DNA of 64,000 bases from Nocardia abscessus (GCF_015477775.1 NZ_JADLQO010000002.1:62001-126000); one strand, 5' to 3'; counted from the first letter of the stretch, positions 33,739 through 42,835 are shown. Program-made: numbers and translations. The notes: generated from the letters alone by a model not told the origin.

Positions 33739-34434
33739 TCAGGCGTCGCGTCCTTCGCGCCTGAATCCGAGTCCATGTCCTCCCGGAACGCTCAGCAGCG
33801 TCCCGGTGCGGGTGAACAAGCTGCCACCCGCCGCCAAGGGCAGCCGGGTCTGCGTCAATCCGGTTGTCGTCGCGGCGCATTCGTCCGGATAGACGAGCTC
33901 GCTCTCCAGGGCACGAGAGGCGGCCAGCGCATCATCGGCCGGGGTGCCCGCGCCCAGGGCCAGCCGATGGCGCAGCAGGGGCATGTCGTCGACGTCGGCG
34001 ATCAGGTCTCCCCGCCACTCGCCGCCGTTCTCACCCGCACGACCGACCTGGACGCGCTCGCGCAGGCGCAGCCGGGCACCAGCAGCCAGCCGGACCGTGG
34101 TGACCGTGTGATGTCGCGCGCCGCCTGCCACGACCATCGGTTCGGGATCGAAATCCAGCGTGGCCCCGCTGCCGACCTCGAGGCGCCAGCGCCCGAACGA
34201 CAAGGGCGTCGCCGCGCCCGGCAGGGCGAGCGTCGCAGCGACCGAGCGCACCACCAGTTCGGCGCCCGGCGCGACAGCGATCACCACGTCGAGTTCGTCA
34301 CCGCCCAACGGTGTCGCCGCGGTACCGATCAGGTGCACGGTGTTCGGACCGGTTCGGCGGGCCGACAATCCACCGCTCGCATGGATCTCCGGTAGCGCCG
34401 CCGTACTCGCGACAATGCGTAACTCCGTGCGCAA
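33739..34434 (-). CDS. ureD: Urease accessory protein UreD
   Basis: A 231-residue UreD (UreH) homologue, the scaffold that binds apo-urease and helps deliver nickel with UreF and UreG. Typical features are the N-terminal beta region, PLGGDELDVVIAVAPGAELVVRS, and LDFDPEPMVVAGGARH. The likely start is a TTG nine bases after the ureG stop, with GAGAT upstream. The order ureF-ureG-ureD is the standard actinobacterial one. The protein is short compared with the 260-280 residues of many UreD, but conserved motifs look complete. Confidence 0.88.
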   Translation of the reverse strand: MRTELRIVASTAALPEIHASGGLSARRTGPNTVHLIGTAATPLGGDELDVVIAVAPGAELVVRSVAATLALPGAATPLSFGRWRLEVGSGATLDFDPEPMVVAGGARHHTVTTVRLAAGARLRLRERVQVGRAGENGGEWRGDLIADVDDMPLLRHRLALGAGTPADDALAASRALESELVYPDECAATTTGLTQTRLPLAAGGSLFTRTGTLLSVPGGHGLGFRREGRDA

Positions 34435-34443
34435 CAGTGGATC

Positions 34444-35163
34444 TCAGCGCGCGGTGGCGGATTCGTCGGCGTTCGCCCTGTCCTGCTCGGCGACGGTGCG
34501 CAACTGCTGGCGCACCCAGGTCAGCACCGGTGTCGCCGCCGGGTCCTCGGTGAGCGAGACGAGCACGGTCGGCCGGTTCGCACGAACCCGCGCCGCGTCC
34601 CGCTCCATCACGCCCAGGTCCGCGCCGACCAGCGGCGCCAGATCGGTCTTGTTGACCACAAGCAGATCGGAGAAGGTCACCCCGGGTCCGCCTTTGCGCG
34701 GCACCTTGTCCCCGCCCGCCACGTCGACCACGAAGATCTGGACATCGATCAGGCCGGAGGAGAAGGTCGCGGTCAGATTGTCGCCGCCGGATTCGACCAG
34801 GATCAGATCCAGGGGCGGGTTGGCCGCAACCAGATCGTCGATGGCGTCGAGGTTGGCGGTGATGTCGTCGCGGATGGCGGTGTGCGGGCAGCCTCCGGTC
34901 TGCACGGCGGTGATCCGCTCGTCCGGCAGGACCGCGTGCCTGCGCAGGAAATCGGCGTCCTCGGTGGTGTAGATGTCGTTGGTCAGCACCGCCAGCGACA
35001 GCTCGTCGCGCAGCTGCCTGCACAGCGCGGCCACCAGGGCGGTCTTGCCCGAGCCGACCGGTCCGCCGATGCCGATGCGCAGCGCCTCCCCGGGCGTGCG
35101 GGTCCGTTTCGGCCGATCGTGATTGTGGTCGTGCGGCTCACCGTCGAGCAGGTGCGGGGGCAT
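34444..35163 (-). CDS. ureG: Urease accessory GTPase UreG
   Basis: A 239-residue SIMIBI GTPase that powers nickel insertion into urease. P-loop GGPVGSGKT (near residue 36), the nickel-binding CPH within [19 protein letters not shown] and the base-recognition NKTD are all present. The short N-terminal HDHNHD adds metal-binding His. The ATG at 35163 has AAGGAG eight bases upstream; 25 bases separate it from ureF. It sits in the ureF-ureG-ureD operon. It may also serve a hydrogenase-like nickel pathway, but that is not indicated here. Confidence 0.95.
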   Translation of the reverse strand: MPPHLLDGEPHDHNHDRPKRTRTPGEALRIGIGGPVGSGKTALVAALCRQLRDELSLAVLTNDIYTTEDADFLRRHAVLPDERITAVQTGGCPHTAIRDDITANLDAIDDLVAANPPLDLILVESGGDNLTATFSSGLIDVQIFVVDVAGGDKVPRKGGPGVTFSDLLVVNKTDLAPLVGADLGVMERDAARVRANRPTVLVSLTEDPAATPVLTWVRQQLRTVAEQDRANADESATAR

Positions 35164-35188
35164 GACGCGGTCTCCTTCTTCCGGGGCT

Positions 35189-35944
35189 TCAGCTCGCGAA
35201 CAGGGGCATGTCACGCTGCCGATGACGCTCGGCGAGCACGTCCTGCAGCGGATCGGACAGCGCGGCGAGACCGGTCGCGGCCTCCGCGGCGACCCGGTCG
35301 CACAGCTGCGCCAGCCGGATCGTGCACGCCGCGATCGCGGCGGGGTCCAAGGCCAGTAGACGCTGGGCCGCGGTGGCCGCGCCGGTGAGTGTCGTATAGA
35401 CGACCACGCCCGCGGTCTCCCGGGGCGGCACCGCGGCGGCCGCGCCGACCATTCCGAAGACCGAGGACAGATGGGGTGTTGGACCGAGCGGTGACCAGTC
35501 GTGCCCGGGCCACAGCTGTCCGGCCAGGCGCAACAGGCCGCGGCCCTGCGCGCGGGACGCGGCACGTGCCGCGGGCGCGGGCGTGCGCGCGTCGGCTTCC
35601 GCCTCGGCGCGCGCCGGAGCCAGTTCGCCCGCGCACACCGCCGCGGCGAGCGAGGCGGCCACCAGCCCCGAGGTGCGGATCCGGCGACGCAGGTACAGCT
35701 CCACGGTCGCGACGTCGCGGACCAACCCGGAGGCGACGGCTTCTTCCACGCCGCCGGAGTGCACGTGCCCGCCGATCGGCAGCCGCGAGTCGGCGAGCGC
35801 GAGCACCGTCGTGAGACCGGACACAGCGAGACCGGACGCAGCGAGACCGGACACAGCGAGACCGGACACAGCCGGACCGGACACAGCCGGACCGGACACA
35901 GCCGGACCGGACACAGCCGGACCGGACACAGCGGATTCACGCAT
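35189..35944 (-). CDS. ureF: Urease accessory protein UreF with an N-terminal pentapeptide repeat
   Basis: A 251-residue UreF, the all-helical factor that with UreD checks GTPase UreG during urease activation. The core starts with [22 protein letters not shown], matching the family start. Before it lie eight copies of a pentapeptide AVSG(P/L), encoded by a 15-base tandem repeat, which normal UreF lacks. Each unit holds a GTG codon that could also start translation, so the true start may be inside the repeat; I kept the ATG at 35944 (GGCGG upstream). No ureA, ureB, ureC or ureE lies upstream: the next gene is an SDR. Confidence 0.9.
   Translation of the reverse strand: MRESAVSGPAVSGPAVSGPAVSGPAVSGLAVSGLAASGLAVSGLTTVLALADSRLPIGGHVHSGGVEEAVASGLVRDVATVELYLRRRIRTSGLVAASLAAAVCAGELAPARAEAEADARTPAPAARAASRAQGRGLLRLAGQLWPGHDWSPLGPTPHLSSVFGMVGAAAAVPPRETAGVVVYTTLTGAATAAQRLLALDPAAIAACTIRLAQLCDRVAAEAATGLAALSDPLQDVLAERHRQRDMPLFAS
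35813..35932. repeat. 15-base minisatellite, eight units, in the ureF 5' end
   Basis: Eight exact-length units of 15 bases. Four read GAGACCGGACACAGC (one has GCA for ACA) and four read CGGACCGGACACAGC on the plus strand. The length is a multiple of three, so copy changes keep the ureF frame and only alter the number of Ala-Val-Ser-Gly-Pro/Leu units. Near-identical units suggest recent expansion by slippage. Confidence 0.9.
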
Positions 35945-35995
35945 CCGCCGATCCTATGTCCCGGCGTGCCGTCCCGGTGTCCCGGACGTTTCCGC

Positions 35996-36907
35996 TCAGC
36001 GGCGGAAGGCGCGCTCCATGAATCGCTGGGCGTGGGTGCGGGTCAGATCGTTCCACGCCTGCACCGGCGCCGACCACCACGGGGCGATTTCGCGTGGCCT
36101 GGCGGTCACCGCGTGGCAGATCAGGTCGGCGGCCTCGCCCACGGTGAGCCCGGGGACACGGCTGAAGTCGGTGAGCGCCCCTGTCACGGCGTGCTGATGA
36201 CTCATTCTGGTGTGCACGAGCGGCAGATAGATCGAGGTGGTGGTGACGCCGTCGCGCGCCACCTCCGCCGCGACACTGCGCAACCAGACGTCGAAGGCGG
36301 ACTTGGACGCGCCGTAGGCCGCCCAGCGCGGCGCGGGCGGCATGCGCACACCCCGAGTGGACATGTTCACGATGTGGCCGCGCCCACGAGCGCGCATGGC
36401 GGGCAGCAGGGTGAGCAGCAGGCGCACCGGACCCAGGTAGTTGACGTCGATGGTGCGGGTGAAATCGTGGAAACGGTCGTAGGACTCGTCGATCGGGCGG
36501 CGAATCGACTTGCCCGCGTCGCTGATCACCACGTCCGGGTGGCCGTGCTCGTCGAGGAGCTGACGGCCGAGTCGTTCGACCGCGTCCATATCGGTGAGAT
36601 CGGTGGGATAGGTGTGCGCGACGCCGCCCGCGGCGGTGATCTCCGCGGCCAGCCGCTCGAGTTCGTCGCCGGAGCGGGCGACCAGCAGCACGGTCGCGCC
36701 CGCCGCGGCCAGCTTGCGCGCGCCGGCCTTCCCTATGCCGTGCGACGCACCGGTGACGAGCACGATCTTGCCGTCGACCGCGGCCCGCAACGTCTGCTCG
36801 CGCGGGCGCGACGTGGGATACAGAGGCGCGTCGCCACCCGTTCGGCGAGAGGCCGCCCGTTGTCCGAGGTCCGGGAGTGGTTCACGAATTCGACTGTCGG
36901 GGGCCAC
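35996..36907 (-). CDS. Short-chain dehydrogenase/reductase
   Basis: An SDR with the cofactor motif TGASHGIG, a catalytic YGASK and Ser in NMSTRGVR. The NNAG turn is replaced by SDAGKSIRR, while the following SIRR matches the C-terminal SDR half of mycobacterial fatty acyl-CoA reductases as I recall them (NNAGRSIRR). The C-terminus MERAFRR is basic. The drawn length is 303 residues from a GTG at 36907, but the SDR core starts about residue 44, and a TTG near 36790 would give a normal-size enzyme; the first 40 residues may be non-coding. Substrate is unknown, perhaps a fatty aldehyde or lipid. Confidence 0.8.
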   Translation of the reverse strand: MAPDSRIREPLPDLGQRAASRRTGGDAPLYPTSRPREQTLRAAVDGKIVLVTGASHGIGKAGARKLAAAGATVLLVARSGDELERLAAEITAAGGVAHTYPTDLTDMDAVERLGRQLLDEHGHPDVVISDAGKSIRRPIDESYDRFHDFTRTIDVNYLGPVRLLLTLLPAMRARGRGHIVNMSTRGVRMPPAPRWAAYGASKSAFDVWLRSVAAEVARDGVTTTSIYLPLVHTRMSHQHAVTGALTDFSRVPGLTVGEAADLICHAVTARPREIAPWWSAPVQAWNDLTRTHAQRFMERAFRR

Positions 36908-37130
36908 CCGTGGTTCGCGCGATCACTCCTCGCGCGACCTCGCACGAACGAGCCGCGGCAGGTCCGGCCGGGTGAGCTAGGCGGCGATGCCGAGGAAGCC
37001 GCCGCCGCGCCGAATCACCGGCTCGAGCATTTCTACTCACGCGCCGGCAACGGTCATGTGTTCGAATGTGGGTAGTACACAGACTTTTCGCCAGGGGTAG
37101 TCCCCCGCGCGTCAGCCGAGGGGGAACGCC

Positions 37131-37859
37131 ATGTCGACGCCGGGCACGCAGGTCTCGGTCGCGCAGTGGATCGCGCGCGGGATCGCGATCGTGGTGCTCG
37201 TTCCGATCCGGCTGCTGTGGGAGGGGATCGTCCTGCTGGGCCGCGTCACCGGAGCGGTCTTCGTGTTCGTCGCGCGGCGCCTGCTGATTCCGGCAGCGGA
37301 ACTGATCTGGCACTGGGTGCTGCGGCCGGTGTGGCTCTTCGCGAAGGATTTCCTCTGGGGCTGGGTGGTGCAGCATCTGCTGTGGGGCTTGGTGCTCACG
37401 CCGCTGCTGTCCATTCTGCTGGAGTACCTGCTGCGACCGCTGCGGCGCGCGGTGGAGGTCTTTCTGTGGCGCAGGGTGATTCGTCCGGTCGGAGCTTGGT
37501 TGCTGCGCTGGGTGGTGTACCCGATCGGGTACGCGATCGTGTGGGTGTGCCATCGCATCGTCAAGTGGCTGATCGTCTGGCCGCTGGCGCAGTTGTGGCG
37601 CTGGGTGCTCCATCCGCTGTGGCGCGCGGTGCGTGCGACCGCGCGGTACGGGTGGCGCGTGGCCACCGTCATCGTGGGCGTGCTCGTCGTGGCGCCGTGC
37701 CGGGCGCTGTACCGCTACGTGCTGCGCCCGGTGTTCGCCGCCGTCGCGGTCGTCTGGAACGCGCTGGTGGCGCGCCCGGTCCGCTGGGTGCACCGCACGA
37801 TCGTCCGGCCGATGAACCGCTGGGCGGCCGAGGTCGTTGCGGCGGTGTTCGGCCGCTGA
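37131..37859 (+). CDS. Trp/Arg-rich repeat membrane protein, unknown function
   Basis: This 242-residue protein has about 21 Trp (near 9 percent) and about a dozen Pro-centred units such as VLRPVW, LLRPLR, VIRPVG, VVYPIG, IVWPLA, VLHPLW, VLRPVF and IVRPMN, spaced roughly 15-25 residues apart. Between the Pro lie amphipathic stretches of Val, Leu, Ile, Trp and Arg. The early part is hydrophobic enough for membrane insertion. GAGGGGG precedes the ATG. I know no function for it; it may lie in or on the inner leaflet as a repeat solenoid. It is followed only 15 bases later by the convergent MFS stop. Confidence 0.75.
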   Translation: MSTPGTQVSVAQWIARGIAIVVLVPIRLLWEGIVLLGRVTGAVFVFVARRLLIPAAELIWHWVLRPVWLFAKDFLWGWVVQHLLWGLVLTPLLSILLEYLLRPLRRAVEVFLWRRVIRPVGAWLLRWVVYPIGYAIVWVCHRIVKWLIVWPLAQLWRWVLHPLWRAVRATARYGWRVATVIVGVLVVAPCRALYRYVLRPVFAAVAVVWNALVARPVRWVHRTIVRPMNRWAAEVVAAVFGR

Positions 37860-37874
37860 CCCCGGCCGCGCGGC

Positions 37875-39347
37875 TCAGCGCGGGCCGGGCGAGGCGAAGC
37901 GCGCGATCAGCGCCATCGCGGCGAGCACCGTCGCGCCGACGACCACCGCGACGTGCATGCCGTCGACGAAGGATCCGCGCGCCGCCTCGAGCAGTGCCGC
38001 GTCCGCGCCGGACCGCTGGATGGTCTCGCCGAGCGTCGCCGCGTAGTCGCCGCCGGACCGGAAGATCAGCGCCGCGAGCGAACCGAGCAGTGCCAGGCCC
38101 AGCGCGTTGCCCAGTTCGAAGCTGGTCTCCGAGATGCCCACCGCCGATCCGGCCCGCTCCGGCGGCACCGAGGCCACCGAGACCTCGGACACCAGGGTGA
38201 ACGCGAGGCCGTAGCCGATACCCGCGATCGTGGACCCGGCCAGATACCACCAGAGTCCGTCGTGCGCGCCGACGCCGAGCAGCATCAGATTGCCCGCCGC
38301 GGAGGCGAGTAAGGCGAACACGAACGTGGCGCGGGCGCCGAAGCGATGTCCGACCCGCGCGCCGCCCATCGAGCAGACGAACACCGCGATCGCCATCGGA
38401 ATGCCGAGCAGCGCCGCGGCCAACGGCGTGCGCCCGGTCACCGACTGCAGGTAGATGCTCGTCAGATAGCTCATCCCGGCCAGCGACATCATCCCGGCAA
38501 GACTGGCGCCGATCGCCACGGAGAACTGGGGGCGGGCGAACAACCGCAGGTCGAGCAGGGGTTCGTCGAGTTGTCGCTGCCTGCGGACGAACACGGTCAG
38601 GACAACCGCGCCGATCAGCGCGATGACGACCGCTTGCGCGTCGACGCCCTCGGTGGCGGCGTGCTTGATGCCGTACACCACCGGCAGGATGCCGCCGATC
38701 GACAGGGCGACGCTCGGCAGGTCCAGTGGCCCGAGTACCCCCGCCCGGTGTTCCGGCAGAACAAAGGTGCCGAACGCGAGCAGGATCAGCAGCACCGGAA
38801 TGTTGATCAGGAACACCGAGCCCCACCAGAAGTGGTGCAACAGTATTCCCCCGATGATCGGCCCGACAGCCGAACCACCGGCGAAGAACGCCGTCCAGAC
38901 GCCGATCGCGGCGGCGCGCTCCCGCGCGTCGGGGAACAGGCTCGAAATCAGCGCCAGGCTGGACGGCAGCAGCGTCGCGCCGCCGATGCCCATCAGCGCC
39001 CGCGCCGCGATCAGCACGCCCGCGCTGGGCGCGAACGCGGCGATCACCGACGCGATGCCGAAGACCGCGGCGCCGGCCAGCAGGATGTTGCGCCGCCCGA
39101 TCCGGTCGCCGAGATTGCCCATCGTGATCAGCAGGCCCGCGATCAGGAAGCCGTAGATGTCCAGGATCCACAGCTGCTGGTCCGCCGACGGGTCCAGATC
39201 GAGCGTCAGCGTCGGCAGCGCGAGGAACAGCACCGAGATGTCCATCGACACGAGCAGCACCGGCAACAGCAGGACCGCGAGGCCCAGCCAGGCGCGGCGC
39301 GAGCCCGTCGTGGACGGCGCGGTCCGCACCGGCTGCACGTCTGTCAT
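37875..39347 (-). CDS. MFS multidrug exporter, DHA2 family (LfrA/QacA-like)
   Basis: A 490-residue 14-helix exporter. Helix 1 has SMDISVLFLALPTL and the following loop has GNLGDRIGRRNILL (motif A), as in QacA, SmvA and mycobacterial LfrA, which expel dyes, quaternary ammonium compounds and fluoroquinolones. The ATG at 39347 follows GAGAGGA; a longer frame to 39386 would include the operators and is unlikely. A divergent TetR gene lies 92 bases away with two palindromic sites between, so the exporter is probably induced when a drug binds the repressor. Confidence 0.9.
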   Translation of the reverse strand: MTDVQPVRTAPSTTGSRRAWLGLAVLLLPVLLVSMDISVLFLALPTLTLDLDPSADQQLWILDIYGFLIAGLLITMGNLGDRIGRRNILLAGAAVFGIASVIAAFAPSAGVLIAARALMGIGGATLLPSSLALISSLFPDARERAAAIGVWTAFFAGGSAVGPIIGGILLHHFWWGSVFLINIPVLLILLAFGTFVLPEHRAGVLGPLDLPSVALSIGGILPVVYGIKHAATEGVDAQAVVIALIGAVVLTVFVRRQRQLDEPLLDLRLFARPQFSVAIGASLAGMMSLAGMSYLTSIYLQSVTGRTPLAAALLGIPMAIAVFVCSMGGARVGHRFGARATFVFALLASAAGNLMLLGVGAHDGLWWYLAGSTIAGIGYGLAFTLVSEVSVASVPPERAGSAVGISETSFELGNALGLALLGSLAALIFRSGGDYAATLGETIQRSGADAALLEAARGSFVDGMHVAVVVGATVLAAMALIARFASPGPR

Positions 39348-39369
39348 CTCCGAAGATCCTCTCGCTGGC

Positions 39370-39384
39370 GCGTACGTCGTACGC
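39370..39384. promoter_or_regulatory. TetR operator 1 (GCGTACGTCGTACGC)
   Basis: A perfect 15-base palindrome around T39377, with core GTAC-GTC-GTAC. It lies 23 bases upstream of the exporter ATG and shares its core with the second site 23 bases away (centre to centre). Confidence 0.65.
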
Positions 39385-39394
39385 ATGAGTTCGG

Positions 39395-39405
39395 GTACAG
39401 TGTAC
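39395..39405. promoter_or_regulatory. TetR operator 2 (GTACAGTGTAC)
   Basis: An 11-base palindrome with the same GTAC-N3-GTAC core as operator 1. It overlaps TACAGT at 39396-39401, a possible -10 for the tetR gene, so binding would give autoregulation. Confidence 0.6.
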
Positions 39406-39439
39406 GCAGCCGGGCCGAGGACGGAAAGCAGGACATGGG

Positions 39440-40126
39440 ATGACCGAGATCAAGCTGCACCGCGCCGCCATCGTCGACACCGCGATCGAACTCGCCGATA
39501 CCGAGGGCTTGGACGCGCTGTCCATGCGGCGTATCGCCGACCGGCTCGGGGTGGGCGCGATGTCGCTGTATCGCCACGTCGCGAACAAGGACGAACTGCT
39601 CGCGCTGATGACCGACGAAGTGGCCAGATGCAACCCGTACCCCTCCCCCGAGGGACAGCAGTGGACGTGGCGCGAGCGGGTTCGCATCGCCGCCGAGGTC
39701 GACTGGGCCCTGTACCGGCAACATCCGTGGGTGCTGCTCACTTTCGCCACGCCCCGCTACAGTTTCGGGCCGCAGAGCCTGGCCTGTCTCGCCTGGTTGG
39801 TGGACGGTTTCCTGGAACTCGGCGTGTCCACGCGCGAAGCGACCGGCATGGCCTTCACCGTGTGGAACTACATCTCCGGCGCCACGCTGCCGGAGATCAG
39901 CGCCGAACTGATGGCGCGCAAAGGCATGGATCCCGGCGGCGACAACGCGCTGCGGACGCTGCTGAACGGCACGGCAGCGGGGCCGGTCCCACCCACGCTT
40001 GCCGATCTCGCGGGCAGCGGGGTGAGCGATCTGACCCAGAAGGAACTGCTCTACGACGGGCTCGACGCGCTGTGCGACGGATTCGCGGCGCGGGCCGAGC
40101 GGCGCGATCGATTGACCTCGACCTGA
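39440..40126 (+). CDS. TetR-family repressor
   Basis: A 228-residue regulator with an N-terminal helix-turn-helix (ALSMRRIADRLGVGAMSLYRHV) and a ligand-binding C-terminal part like that of TetR itself (AAEVDWALYRQHPWVLLTFATPRY). It is divergent from the MFS exporter with two GTAC-N3-GTAC operators between, the usual arrangement for drug-inducible efflux control. The quinone oxidoreductase gene follows by 46 bases and may be in the same transcript. The ligand is unknown. Confidence 0.9.
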   Translation: MTEIKLHRAAIVDTAIELADTEGLDALSMRRIADRLGVGAMSLYRHVANKDELLALMTDEVARCNPYPSPEGQQWTWRERVRIAAEVDWALYRQHPWVLLTFATPRYSFGPQSLACLAWLVDGFLELGVSTREATGMAFTVWNYISGATLPEISAELMARKGMDPGGDNALRTLLNGTAAGPVPPTLADLAGSGVSDLTQKELLYDGLDALCDGFAARAERRDRLTST

Positions 40127-40172
40127 CTCGAGGTTGCAGGCTGGTCGGCGACCGCCCACGAACAGGGTTACC

Positions 40173-41165
40173 GTGCACGCCATTCGCCTCCATGCCTTCG
40201 GCCCGGCCGAGAACTTGCGCTACGAATCCGTTCCCGATCCCGTGCCCGGTCCCGGCCAGGTGCGTATCGCGGTGGCGGCGGCCGGTGTGCATCTCATCGA
40301 TACCGCGCTGCGCAAGGGCGAGGCCGGGCCGTTTCCGGCGCCGGAACTGCCGACCATCCCCGGCCGCGAAGTCGCGGGCATCGTGGACCGCGTCGGCGCC
40401 GACGTGGCGCGGAGCCTGCTCGGCGCACGTGTGGTGGCCCATCTCGGCGCGGCGCCCGGCGGTTACGCCGAACTGGCCGTCACGGACGCGGCCCGCCTAC
40501 ACGAGATCCCGGCGAACCTGGACGCGGCGGAGGCGGTGGCGATGATCGGCACCGGACGCACGACGATGGGAATCCTTCAGTTCACCGAGTTGAAGCCCGG
40601 CAGCGTCGTCCTGGTGACGGCCGCGGCGGGCGGCATCGGCACCCTGGTGGTGCAATACGCGAAGAACGCCGGAGCGACGGTGATCGGGTTGGCCGGTGGC
40701 CCCGCGAAAGTGGATCAGGTGCGGCGCAACGGCGCCGACCTGGCGGTGGACTATCTGCTGCCGGACTGGCCCGACCGGGTTCGTGCCCGCATCGGCGAGC
40801 ACGGGGCCAACGTGCTGTTCGATTCGGTGGGCGGTGCGGTCGCCCGCACCGGCATCGATCTGCTCGCACCGGGCGGGCAGCACCTGGCCTACGGCTGGTC
40901 CGGCAAGTCGGAGCAGGAAGGGCGGGTGCGGCTTTCGGCCGACGATACGGCCGCACGCGGGATCACCTCCGAGATGGTGATCGGCCCACCGATGCTGGCG
41001 CGCGTCGGCGGCGATCTGCGCGTCCTCGAGAACCGCGCCATGGCCGAGGCGGCCGCGGGCCGGCTGCGCCCCGCCGTCCATCGCTTCCCGCTCGCCGAGG
41101 CGGCCGCCGCGCACCGTGCGCTGGAAACCCGCGCGACGACCGGCAAGGTGGTGCTGACGCCCTAG
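40173..41165 (+). CDS. NADPH:quinone oxidoreductase / MDR-family enoyl reductase
   Basis: A 330-residue zinc-less medium-chain reductase. The nucleotide site is VTAAAGGIGTLVVQYAKNAGA and the N-terminal half has the GroES-like fold (PGPGQVRIAVAAAGVHLID). It lacks the Cys and His ligands of zinc alcohol dehydrogenases. GTG at 40173 has AGGG five bases upstream; the frame extends to a TTG at 40134. It probably reduces quinones or reactive enones and, placed behind the TetR gene, may help detoxify the same compounds the exporter removes. Confidence 0.86.
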   Translation: MHAIRLHAFGPAENLRYESVPDPVPGPGQVRIAVAAAGVHLIDTALRKGEAGPFPAPELPTIPGREVAGIVDRVGADVARSLLGARVVAHLGAAPGGYAELAVTDAARLHEIPANLDAAEAVAMIGTGRTTMGILQFTELKPGSVVLVTAAAGGIGTLVVQYAKNAGATVIGLAGGPAKVDQVRRNGADLAVDYLLPDWPDRVRARIGEHGANVLFDSVGGAVARTGIDLLAPGGQHLAYGWSGKSEQEGRVRLSADDTAARGITSEMVIGPPMLARVGGDLRVLENRAMAEAAAGRLRPAVHRFPLAEAAAAHRALETRATTGKVVLTP

Positions 41166-41175
41166 CCGAAGCGGA

Positions 41176-41853
41176 TCACGCGTCGATCTCGCCGTTCACC
41201 ACCGCATAGGCGAAGCCGTCCCACCCCTTGCTGCCGACGGTCTGGACCACCGTCGCGTCCAGGCTCGGTTCGGCGGCGAGCAACTCGACCAGCTCGCGAC
41301 TGGCCTGGGCGGCCGGATCCTCGGAATGCTCCTCGGCGATCGCACCGCCGCGGACCACGTTGTCGACGATGATCACCGAGCCCGGCCGGGTCAGCCGCAG
41401 TGCCCACAGCACGTAGTTCGAGTTGTTGACCTTGTCCGCGTCGATGAACACCAGGTCGAACGGGTCGGGATCCTCCTCGGCGAGCACGGGCAGGCTGTCC
41501 AGCGCGGCGCCCACCCTGATCTCCACCCGCTCGCCGACCCCGGCCCGTTCCAGGTTCGCCCGCGCCACCTCGGCGTGCTGAGCGGCGAACTCGAGCGTCA
41601 CCACGCGTCCCTTCTCCCCGACCGCACGGGCGAGCCAGATCGTGCTGTACCCGCCGAGCGTGCCGATCTCCAGCACCCGGCGCGCGCCGACGGTCCTGGC
41701 CAGCAGATGGAGAAATTTTCCTTGCGGCGCCGACACGTCGATCGGGGGCAGGCCCGCCGCCTGGTTCGCATCCAGCGCGGCTTCGGAAGCCGGGTCCGCC
41801 ACCAGCGTTTCCACGAGGTAGCGGTCTACGTCGGCCCATCCAGGTGTCGTCAT
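41176..41853 (-). CDS. Class I SAM-dependent O-methyltransferase
   Basis: A 225-residue methyltransferase of the caffeoyl-CoA/catechol type. SAM motif I is VLEIGTLGGYSTIWLA; FDLVFIDADKVNNSNYV holds the acid and metal-binding residues; VIIVDNVVRGG is the next core strand. Most relatives need Mg and methylate catechol-like hydroxyls; the true substrate is unknown. It starts at an ATG with a weak ribosome site, ends 10 bases from the convergent oxidoreductase, and is divergent from the lipase gene. Confidence 0.9.
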   Translation of the reverse strand: MTTPGWADVDRYLVETLVADPASEAALDANQAAGLPPIDVSAPQGKFLHLLARTVGARRVLEIGTLGGYSTIWLARAVGEKGRVVTLEFAAQHAEVARANLERAGVGERVEIRVGAALDSLPVLAEEDPDPFDLVFIDADKVNNSNYVLWALRLTRPGSVIIVDNVVRGGAIAEEHSEDPAAQASRELVELLAAEPSLDATVVQTVGSKGWDGFAYAVVNGEIDA

Positions 41854-41969
41854 ACGTCAAAGTCTGCCACCCGATTCCGCCCACGGGACCGGCTCCCCGA
41901 GTAGCGTGCGGCACAAAGAGACGTGCATGTCCCGCGATCGCGCCGAGAAACGGACGGACAGGACCCGAC

Positions 41970-42815
41970 ATGACGCATCTTGCGCGAACCATGGCCGTCG
42001 CCGTTTGCCTGGTCGCCTTGGGCCCCGCCGCGCCCGCGCACGCCGCGCCGATGGACGGCGGGGCCGAATACGTCGCTCTCGGCGATTCCGGCGCGGCCAC
42101 CACGGGCGTGCGGAACTTCGACACTTCGGCCCCACCGCGGTGCCTGCGCTCGACCGCCAACACGCCGAAACTGATCGCCCGGGACCTCGGACTGCGGCTC
42201 GACGACCGCACCTGCAACTCGGCGCGCATCCCGGACCTCACCGCGCCCCAGCAGCCGGGCATCCCACCCCAGTTCGACGCTCTCGGCCCCGGCACCAGAC
42301 TGGTCACGGTGCACATCGGCGCCAACGACGCCTTGATGGCCGAGCACGTGGTCGGCTGCCACGTATCGGGCCTGGCCGGGGTCGGTGTGTGCGCCGGTCC
42401 GGACTGGGACACCGCCATCGACGCGATCGCGGCGTCGTACGCGACCGCGCTGCAACAGATCTCCGTGCGGGCACCGCAGGCGAAGATCGTGGTCGACGGC
42501 TGGCCGCTCTATGTGCGCGACGGCGGCTGTCCCGAGCTGGTCGGTCTTCGCCCGTCCGACGCCGCGCGCATCCAAGCCGCCTTCGACCGTCTCAACTCCG
42601 TGGTGTCCCGCGTCGCCGCGGCACAGGGCGTGGTCTACGTCGACACCCGCGCGGCCTCGGAGGGCCTGGACGCGTGCGCGCCCGCCGGCATCCGCTGGAT
42701 CGACCCGATCATCGCCACCGAGACACTCATCCCCTACCACCTCACCCCGCAGGGCATGCGTGGCGTCGCCGACGTCGTCCTCCCGGCGATCCGCGCCGCC
42801 GGACTGCCCGGCTGA
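41970..42815 (+). CDS. Secreted SGNH/GDSL-type lipase or esterase
   Basis: A 281-residue enzyme with a signal peptide (core MAVAVCLVALG, cleavage near AHAAPM). The SGNH blocks are ALGDSGAATTG (nucleophile Ser), the Gly element, IGANDAL (block III Asn) and IPYHLTPQGM (catalytic His). It matches the mycobacterial and actinobacterial secreted SGNH hydrolases such as Rv0518. There are several Cys in pairs, consistent with disulfides outside the cell. GGACAGGA precedes the ATG. It may hydrolyse envelope or host lipids; the substrate is not shown by sequence. Confidence 0.88.
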   Translation: MTHLARTMAVAVCLVALGPAAPAHAAPMDGGAEYVALGDSGAATTGVRNFDTSAPPRCLRSTANTPKLIARDLGLRLDDRTCNSARIPDLTAPQQPGIPPQFDALGPGTRLVTVHIGANDALMAEHVVGCHVSGLAGVGVCAGPDWDTAIDAIAASYATALQQISVRAPQAKIVVDGWPLYVRDGGCPELVGLRPSDAARIQAAFDRLNSVVSRVAAAQGVVYVDTRAASEGLDACAPAGIRWIDPIIATETLIPYHLTPQGMRGVADVVLPAIRAAGLPG

Positions 42816-42835
42816 GCCGTTCGCCTGCTCCGACG

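Noticed and set aside
35813..35932. CRISPR-like array
   Set aside because: Units are 15 bases without spacers and lie in frame with ureF; this is a coding minisatellite.
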